NCBI GenBank assembly: GCA_937927945.1
Contig: CALEYW010000001.1
Location: 1 to 55,975, forward strand
Origin: an uncultured candidate division WPS-2 bacterium
GTDB taxonomy: Bacteria > Vulcanimicrobiota > Vulcanimicrobiia > Vulcanimicrobiales > Vulcanimicrobiaceae
Direction: 5' to 3'
DNA length: 55,975 nucleotides
Both the position numbers and the translations under genes were made by a program. This document shows, piece by piece, positions 50,478-55,975 of the stretch. The notes beneath the pieces were generated by a model that did not search any database, was not told the DNA's origin, and worked only from the letters and a program-made list of their open reading frames with translations. Positions within the stretch are counted from its first letter, which is position 1. Every line of letters begins with the position of its first letter.

Positions 50478-51539
50478 ATGGCACAAATCGTGTTTGCCTG
50501 CGGTACGTCTCACACGCCGCTGCTCTCGATGGACGCCGCGGATTGGGAGGCGCGTGCCAAGAACGATCGCGCGAACGAGCGGCTCGTCGACGGCAACGGC
50601 CGGATCTGCACCTATGCCGAGCTCGCGGAAGCGGTCGGCGACCGCTACGCGGAGCAGGCGACGCCGGAGCGCTGGGGCGCCGATGCGGCGGCGGCGCAAC
50701 GGGCCTTGGATCGAGTTGCCGACGACCTCGAGGCGGCCGAACCCGACGTCGTCGTCGTGGTCGGCGACGACGAACACGAGCTGTTCTCGTCGGCCAACAT
50801 GCCCGCGTTTGCCATCTACTACGGCGAGAACGCGATCAGCCGGGAGTTCGCTCGCGCTCACGATCCGCGCACGTTGGATCCCGACTATGCGTGGATGCAC
50901 ACCGTCGCCCGCGGCTACGCGATGGATCGGCAGCATTCGTATCCGGTGAACGCCGGCCTCGCGCGCGAGCTCATCGAGCAGCTCGTCGAGCTGCAGTTCG
51001 ACGTGGCCGCGCTCGCCGGCGTGCCGGATCCGGCGACAGCCGGCTTCGGCCATGCGTACGGCTTCGTGCGCACCCGGCTGCTGCGCGACCGGAACATACC
51101 GATCGTGCCGGTCATGATCAACACGTACTATCCGCCGAATCAGCCGACCGCGGCGCGTTGCTTTGATTTCGGCGCGGCGCTGCGCTCGGCGATCGAACGT
51201 TCCGGCGGCGACATCCGCGTCGCGGTCGTCGCATCCGGCGGCCTGAGCCATTTCGTGACCGACGAAGTCCTCGATCGCCAAGTCCTCGCCGCGCTCGAGA
51301 ACGGCACGGCGCACACGCTGCGTGCCATCCCGGCGCACGTGCTCAATGCAGGCACGTCGGAGATCCGCAATTGGATCGCCCTGGGCGGCCTGATGCGCGA
51401 CCGGCACCCGGGCTGGTCGACCTACCTTCCGATCTATCGGACTCCTGCAGGGACCGGGATCGGTCTCGCATTCGCATCCTGGTGGATGCAACCCGCGCCC
51501 TTCCACGAGGTGACGTATGCTCACAGCGGCAGAGAATGA
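50478..51539 (+). CDS. LigB-type class III extradiol ring-cleavage dioxygenase
   Basis: A 353-residue non-haem Fe(II) dioxygenase. Ligand and catalytic residues expected for LigB: His12 in GTSHTPLL, His100 in VVGDDEHELF, the catalytic His in VVASGGLSHFVTDEVLD, and NTYYPPNQPTAARCFDFG. Protocatechuate or gallate 4,5-dioxygenase fits the neighbours. No LigA-like small subunit gene is present; an extra C-terminal part (after ~300: YAHSGRE end, SWWMQPAPFHEVTY) may replace it, as in gallate dioxygenases. Two bases after the LigJ-like stop. Confidence 0.88.
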   Translation: MAQIVFACGTSHTPLLSMDAADWEARAKNDRANERLVDGNGRICTYAELAEAVGDRYAEQATPERWGADAAAAQRALDRVADDLEAAEPDVVVVVGDDEHELFSSANMPAFAIYYGENAISREFARAHDPRTLDPDYAWMHTVARGYAMDRQHSYPVNAGLARELIEQLVELQFDVAALAGVPDPATAGFGHAYGFVRTRLLRDRNIPIVPVMINTYYPPNQPTAARCFDFGAALRSAIERSGGDIRVAVVASGGLSHFVTDEVLDRQVLAALENGTAHTLRAIPAHVLNAGTSEIRNWIALGGLMRDRHPGWSTYLPIYRTPAGTGIGLAFASWWMQPAPFHEVTYAHSGRE

Positions 51540-52773
51540 CCTGATCACGCGCGTCGGCCCCGGAACGCCGATGCGCGCGCTGCTCTCGCGCTACTGGTTC
51601 CCGGTGTTGAAATCGGAGGAGCTCGAAGCCGGCGGGGCACCGCGCCGGGTCCGCCTTTTCGGGGAGAACTACGCCGCGTTCCGCGCACACGACGGTCGCG
51701 TCGGACTGCTCGACGAGGGATGTCCGCACCGGCGCGCGTCACTACTGCTCGCCCGCAACGAGAACTGCGCGCTCACCTGCCTCTTCCACGGCTGGAAGAT
51801 CGACGTCGCGGGGACCGTCATCGACGCGCCGTCCGAGGGCGCATCGCGCGAACGGTTCGCGACGAAGGTGAAGGTGCGTCATCATTCGACGCGCGAGGTG
51901 GGCGGACTCATTTGGGCGTTCGTCGGCGAGGGTGAGCCGACGCAGTTTCCCGACTTCGAATTTCAATCGCTCCCGCCGTCGCACGTCACGATCCTCAAGA
52001 TCCCCGTGGACTGCAACTGGGTGCAGGGCGTCGAAGGCTTGATCGATTCCTCGCACGTCGGCCACCTGCATGGCAGCACGCTCGACACCGTGTACCTGCG
52101 CAACGACGGCGGAGCGGCGCTGACCAAGAAGCTGTTCATGGCGGATCTCGCGCCGCACTACGAGGTCCACCGCACCGACTACGGCCTGCAGGCCGCGGCA
52201 ATCCGCCGGGTAGGCGAGGAGCAGCGGTTCGTTCGGGTCAGCGAGTTCGCGATGCCGTCATGGACGTTCATCCCGCAGCCCGAGGATGAAGACTGCCTCA
52301 TGATGGGCCAAGTGCCGGTCGACGACACGCACACGATCCAGTGGTACATCATGTACAACTTCGAGCATCCGATCGACAAGACCGGCGTCGGTCACGGTTT
52401 CCAGTCGATGCTCGACTACAACGGGGAGACGTTCCACCAGAACGCGTCGCCGGCAAACTTGTGGACGCAAGACCGCCGGCGCATGGCAGAAGGCCACTTG
52501 ACCGGCTTCCGCAACATCCTCTATGAAGACATCGCCATCATCGAGAGCATGGGGCCGATCGCAGACCGCACGCGAGAGTATCTCGGCTCCGCCGACGCTG
52601 CGATCACGCGCTTCCGGCGCATCCTCATCGAGGCGGCACGCGCGTATGCGGCGGACCAAACGCCGAGCGGCCTGGACCATACCTTGCCGTACGACCGGAT
52701 CCGCGCGCGACAAGCGGTCTACCCGCAGGCGCAGGATTGGCGCGACGCGATCGCGGTCGCGCCAGCACGGTGA
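51517..52773 (+). CDS. Rieske aromatic-ring oxygenase, phthalate dioxygenase-like
   Basis: A 418-residue oxygenase subunit overlapping the dioxygenase gene by 23 bp. Rieske ligands Cys69-x-His71 and Cys88-x-x-His91 (GCPHRRASL; TCLFHGWK). Mononuclear iron motif LIDSSHVGHLH (Asp177, His180, His185). The layout matches phthalate 4,5-dioxygenase/vanillate-type single-subunit oxygenases, which need a separate reductase; none is next to it. It would hydroxylate or demethylate a carboxylated aromatic. Confidence 0.9.
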   Translation: MLTAAENDLITRVGPGTPMRALLSRYWFPVLKSEELEAGGAPRRVRLFGENYAAFRAHDGRVGLLDEGCPHRRASLLLARNENCALTCLFHGWKIDVAGTVIDAPSEGASRERFATKVKVRHHSTREVGGLIWAFVGEGEPTQFPDFEFQSLPPSHVTILKIPVDCNWVQGVEGLIDSSHVGHLHGSTLDTVYLRNDGGAALTKKLFMADLAPHYEVHRTDYGLQAAAIRRVGEEQRFVRVSEFAMPSWTFIPQPEDEDCLMMGQVPVDDTHTIQWYIMYNFEHPIDKTGVGHGFQSMLDYNGETFHQNASPANLWTQDRRRMAEGHLTGFRNILYEDIAIIESMGPIADRTREYLGSADAAITRFRRILIEAARAYAADQTPSGLDHTLPYDRIRARQAVYPQAQDWRDAIAVAPAR

Positions 52774-52789
52774 CGCGCGCGATTCCGTC

Positions 52790-53995
52790 GTGAGCCGTTC
52801 GATCGGCGCGCGGACGCTGCAGGTCGGCGTCTGCGGCCTCGGCGTCGCGTTCACCCACATCGCCTCATCGCTTCGGCACGAGAGCGGGATCGCGTTCGCG
52901 GCGGCCGCGGACCTGCGACCCTCGGCGCTCGACGCGTTCCGCCGCGACTTCGGCGGCCGGGTCTACGATGATTTCGAGGCGCTGTGCCGCGATCCCGAGA
53001 TCGATTTGGTCTACATCGCCACGCCCAATCAGCAGCATGCGAGTCAGGCGATCCTCGCCGCGTCGTGCGGAAAGCACGTCGTAGTCGACAAGCCGCTGGC
53101 GCTGAGCATCGAGGAATGCGAGGCGATGAATCGCGCCGCCGCCGAAAGCGGCGTCCTGCTCGCCTGCGGCCATCTCCACAGCTACGGACCGGCGGTGCGC
53201 GCGATGCGCCGGCTCGTCGCGTCGGGCGAACTCGGTGCGTTGCGCATGATCTCGACCTGGCACTTCAATGACTGGGTGTACCGGCCGCGAGCGGCGTGGG
53301 AGTTCGCATCGGGCAACGGCGGTAACGTGGTCTTCAACCAAGGAGCGCACCAGGTCGACATCGTGAGGCTGCTCGGCGGCGGGATGGTACGCAGCGTTCG
53401 CGGCACGGTCGGCAGCTGGGACGCCGCCCGGCCGATCGAGGGAGCGTACAGCGCGTTCTTGGAGTTCGAGGACGGGGTCGCCGCAACGCTCGTCTACAAC
53501 GGGTACGCGCACTTCGACACGGCCGAGCTGACCTCGTGGGTCGGCGAGATGCCGCGCACGCCGGAGTGGAACGCCAATGCCCGCAAGCGCCTCGCCTCGA
53601 TGACCGATGGCGGCGCCGAGGAGGGTGCGAAGGAGTCGTGGCGTTTCGGCAACGCGGCTCTCCCGGAGGACGCCGCGAACGACCCGCACGTCCTCTTCGG
53701 GATCACCGTCGTGAGTTGCGAGCGCGGCGACATTCGCCAGACGCCGCACGGCATTACCGTGTACCGCGACGATGCGATCGACGAGATCCCGGTCGCCAAC
53801 GATACGAACTACAGCGCCGCCGCGCTCGAGAACCTCTACGATGCGATCGTCCACGGAAAGCCCGTGCTGCGCGACGGGCGCTGGGGCGAGGCGACGATCG
53901 AAGTGCTCGCAGCGCTGATGGCGTCGTCGCGCACGAAGAGCGAGATTCACCTCTCGCACCAGATCCCTAGCGTCGAAGAACCAGCGAGAGGATAG
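52790..53995 (+). CDS. Gfo/Idh/MocA dehydrogenase, Pht4/LigC-like
   Basis: About 401 residues from GTG 52790. Rossmann motif VGVCGLGVAFTHIA near the start, VYIATPNQQHASQAILAA, HVVVDKPLAL (catalytic Lys of the family) and FNQGAHQVDIVRLL (catalytic His). Two relevant activities exist in the family: phthalate dihydrodiol dehydrogenase (Pht4) and CHMS dehydrogenase (LigC), both of which fit here. A Rieske gene directly upstream favours Pht4; the LigB/LigJ neighbours favour LigC. Confidence 0.87.
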   Translation: MSRSIGARTLQVGVCGLGVAFTHIASSLRHESGIAFAAAADLRPSALDAFRRDFGGRVYDDFEALCRDPEIDLVYIATPNQQHASQAILAASCGKHVVVDKPLALSIEECEAMNRAAAESGVLLACGHLHSYGPAVRAMRRLVASGELGALRMISTWHFNDWVYRPRAAWEFASGNGGNVVFNQGAHQVDIVRLLGGGMVRSVRGTVGSWDAARPIEGAYSAFLEFEDGVAATLVYNGYAHFDTAELTSWVGEMPRTPEWNANARKRLASMTDGGAEEGAKESWRFGNAALPEDAANDPHVLFGITVVSCERGDIRQTPHGITVYRDDAIDEIPVANDTNYSAAALENLYDAIVHGKPVLRDGRWGEATIEVLAALMASSRTKSEIHLSHQIPSVEEPARG

Positions 53996-54001
53996 CCCAC
54001 C

Positions 54002-55273
54002 ATGAACAGATCGACGTTCATCCGTTCCGCGCAATCCGCCGCCACAGCCGCGGCCCTGGGCGTGACGCCCGGATACGCGGTCGCCCTCGGTACTGCGGCG
54101 ACGGTGAAAATTGGGTTCCTGGATTCGTTCAGCGGTGTCTTTTCAGATCTCGCCGGATACCAAAAGCTCGCCGCGGGTCTCGCGCTCGAGGACGTCAACC
54201 GCAGCGGTCGCGTGAAGTACGAGTTCGCCTTCGGCGACGACGGGTCGAAGCCGGCGAACGCGACGGTCGAGGCGCGCCGGCTCATCGCGCAAGCATCCGT
54301 CGACGTCCTCTTCGGCGGCACGTCGTCCGGCAGCGCGCTGGCCCTCGGTCCGATCGCGCTCGAAAGCGGCGTTTTCAACCTCACCCTCGCGCCGTTCGAC
54401 TCGTCGATCACCGGAGCGAAGGCGAGCCGGTTGACGTATCGGTACGGACCCAATGCGCGCATGGCAACGAAAACGTTGGGCCGCCGCGTGCTGGCGCTCG
54501 GCCGAAAGTGGTACTTCGTCCAGGCGGACTACGCGCTCGGCAAGGACGCCTACGCCCAACTCTCCGACGTCTTGAAGCGGGCCGGCGGCACGGAATCCGG
54601 GCTCGATGTCGTACCGCTGGGAATGTCGGACTTTTCCTCGGTGCTCACCAAAGTGCGGAACTCCGACGCCGAGGTCTTGATCCTCACCAACAGCGGATTG
54701 GATGCGGCCAACATTGCGAAGCAGTTCGTTGCGTTCGGTCTCAACAAGCGCATGAAGCTCGCCGGCATCGGCCTCGAAGACGTCTACCATGGCGCGGTAC
54801 CGCTCGACGACCTGGCCGGCTCGACGTTCCCGCTGCTCTGGGCGCCAAACGTCTCCGACGGCGCGGCACGGTTGACGCGGACGCTGCGCCGTTCGATCCG
54901 CGGTCCCATCTCGCAGCGCCACTGGCTCGGCTACGGAGCGCTCACCGCACTCGTCGACCGCATGAACGCGGCCGGGACGACGAAGGCCGACAGGATCGCC
55001 GCCGCGTTCGACGACCACAGCTTCGACAATTTCAAGCAATCGAAGGCGACCTTCCGCGCGTGCGATCATCAAGCGATACAAGACATGTATGCCGGCGCGA
55101 TCGTCTCACAAGCGAAGTTCGCGAAAACGCAGTACATGTACGAGGTCGTCGCGGAGGTGCCGGCCGTCGAATCCGACGGCACGTGCGACTCGACATGGGC
55201 GCGATCGGCGCGTACTGCGCTCGCTACGCAGACCATCGGAAACCGAGAGAACTACGTGGCGAAGACGCTCTGA
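54002..55273 (+). CDS. Liv-type ABC substrate-binding protein of the aromatic island
   Basis: A 423-residue binding protein beginning with an export signal (FIRSAQSAATAAALGVTPGY-AVA) and the mature part VKIGFLDSFSGVFSDLAGYQ-KLA, then DVLFGGTSSGSALALGPIAL. Such proteins next to ring-cleavage genes usually bind aromatic acids. No permease or ATPase genes accompany it; it might share the Liv machinery at 13-16 kb. Six bases after the dehydrogenase stop, so probably the last gene of the operon. Confidence 0.88.
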   Translation: MNRSTFIRSAQSAATAAALGVTPGYAVALGTAATVKIGFLDSFSGVFSDLAGYQKLAAGLALEDVNRSGRVKYEFAFGDDGSKPANATVEARRLIAQASVDVLFGGTSSGSALALGPIALESGVFNLTLAPFDSSITGAKASRLTYRYGPNARMATKTLGRRVLALGRKWYFVQADYALGKDAYAQLSDVLKRAGGTESGLDVVPLGMSDFSSVLTKVRNSDAEVLILTNSGLDAANIAKQFVAFGLNKRMKLAGIGLEDVYHGAVPLDDLAGSTFPLLWAPNVSDGAARLTRTLRRSIRGPISQRHWLGYGALTALVDRMNAAGTTKADRIAAAFDDHSFDNFKQSKATFRACDHQAIQDMYAGAIVSQAKFAKTQYMYEVVAEVPAVESDGTCDSTWARSARTALATQTIGNRENYVAKTL

Positions 55274-55375
55274 CGCCATACGCGTAATGAACGAGCGAGA
55301 CGGCCCTCGCTTGGATTGCGGCGCGCCTCGCCGGAACGACGGCAAACGTACACGTGACCATGCGGAGGCTACGAC

Positions 55376-55567
55376 ATGCATAGACGCCTCGCCCTCGCCA
55401 TCGGCGCCGTCGCGGTGGGCGTCCTCGCTATTGGCGCGCTGGCGATCGGGACGCTCGCCATTGGCTCGCTCGCGATCAAACGCGCGGCGATCAAGAAGGT
55501 CCACATCGAGGAGCTGGTCGTCGACAAGCTCACCGTCAGCGAGAGCAATCTTCCACCCGCGCGGTGA
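55376..55567 (+). CDS. Small hydrophobic repeat protein
   Basis: A 63-residue protein made of five-residue steps (AVGVL AIGAL AIGTL AIGSL AIKRA AIKKV HIEEL VVDKL TV). The spacing resembles pentapeptide or beta-helix repeats and is found as a short stand-alone family in many soil bacteria. N-terminal half is hydrophobic and probably membrane-associated; the second half is charged. Function unknown. Confidence 0.65.
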   Translation: MHRRLALAIGAVAVGVLAIGALAIGTLAIGSLAIKRAAIKKVHIEELVVDKLTVSESNLPPAR

Positions 55568-55609
55568 ACTGCGGATAACGCGCAAGGCGGATGCCGAAAG
55601 GACCAGAGC

Positions 55610-55941
55610 ATGCATGACACCGCGTCGTTGGTCATCACCGCATGGTCGAACTTCTACGTCATCACCGGCTCGTCGGCCGCCGCCTTGACCGGGTTGATGT
55701 TCGTCGTCATCACCTTGGTCGCCGCGACCGCTCACGCACCTCGCACGAAGGGGTAGCGACGTTCAGCACGGCGACCGTCGTGCACTTCTGCGTCGCGTTG
55801 CTGGTTTCAGCGATCCTCAGCGCGCCGTGGCGCTCGCTGGTACACGCCGCAGCGTTGCTCGGCCTCACGGGTCTTTACGGCGTCGTGTACGTGTCGCGGG
55901 TGATGCTCCGGACACAGCGGCTAATACTACTGTGTTACTAA
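55610..55941 (+). pseudogene. Integral membrane protein, frameshifted
   Basis: ATG 55610 follows GAAAGGA and reads MHDTASLVITAWSNFYVITG-SSAAALTGLMFVVITLVAAT, then stops at 55754-55756. Another frame continues with EGVATFSTATVVHFCVALLV-SAILSAPWRSLVHAAALLGL to 55941. A single indel near 55730 explains both. The second part ends early in an AT-rich stretch (ACTACTGTGTTACTAAGTAT) that differs from the genome background, so the 3' end may also be truncated. Confidence 0.7.
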
Positions 55942-55975
55942 GTATCACGCAAAAAAAGAGACTCGCGTGAGCCGT

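Overview
This is a GC-rich, densely coded bacterial chromosome segment with many GTG/TTG starts and many 1-26 bp gene overlaps. It carries no rRNA, tRNA, CRISPR, phage or plasmid genes that I can recognise. Gene content (sulfonate-type ABC transport, amidases, old yellow enzyme, Liv transport, two sulfite-oxidase-family enzymes, methanethiol oxidase, an aromatic ring-cleavage cluster, small secreted OB-fold-like proteins) suits an aerobic soil or rock-dwelling oligotroph. My weak guess at the phylum is Eremiobacterota/Vulcanimicrobiota (WPS-2); the sequence alone does not settle it.

Layout. 0-5.7 kb: a small terminal-inverted-repeat element, three secreted proteins of unknown function, a CPA1 Na+/H+ antiporter and a purine nucleoside permease-like protein. 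5.7-9.8 kb: a SsuABC/TauABC-type ABC operon divergent from an amidase. 9.8-11.6 kb: a secreted OB-fold-like protein and an old yellow enzyme. 11.7-17.6 kb: a complete Liv-type ABC transporter operon (SBP, two permeases, two ATPases) ending in an NtaA/DmoA-family flavin monooxygenase. It is preceded by a sigma70-like promoter, a 22-codon leader ORF with CTC-CTC-CTC before its stop, and an intrinsic terminator, so it looks like an attenuator. 17.6-31 kb: mixed metabolic genes (dienelactone hydrolase, beta-hydroxyacid dehydrogenase, aquaporin with an NPC box, second amidase, serine hydrolase, DUF2231-Rieske protein, TDT transporter/LysR pair) among many broken genes (SDR, VOC, MerR, AraC, YncE). 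31.4-39.4 kb: a sulfur redox region with a SoxC/SorA-like sulfite dehydrogenase plus dihaem cytochrome c, a permuted (type II) PHB-depolymerase-like lipoprotein, a DUF6510/flavin reductase/YedY-like trio, a Met-rich membrane protein and an SBP56/methanethiol oxidase. 39.3-43.1 kb: two-subunit aconitase X, an MFS carrier and a GntR/UTRA regulator. 43.1-45.9 kb: tandem DUF202 proteins, HxlR-SCP2 regulator, DoxX, VOC, and a VOC gene with an amber codon.

46-55.3 kb: an aromatic catabolic island. A LysR gene diverges from RidA and two RraA/LigK-type genes. A MarR gene diverges from a LigJ-like amidohydrolase, a LigB-type extradiol dioxygenase, a Rieske oxygenase, a Gfo/Idh/MocA dehydrogenase (Pht4/LigC type) and a Liv-type binding protein. 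Together they would hydroxylate a carboxylated aromatic, rearomatise it, cleave the ring (protocatechuate/gallate 4,5-type), hydrate the product and split it to pyruvate and oxaloacetate. The window ends with a small Ile-Gly repeat protein and a frameshifted membrane protein.

Two cross-cutting patterns stand out. At least ten genes of common accessory families are broken by short internal deletions, frameshifts or a stop. Two genes (cytochrome c near 32.6 kb, LigJ-like near 49.4 kb) have a well-placed Shine-Dalgarno followed by GTT or ATC where ATG/GTG is expected.
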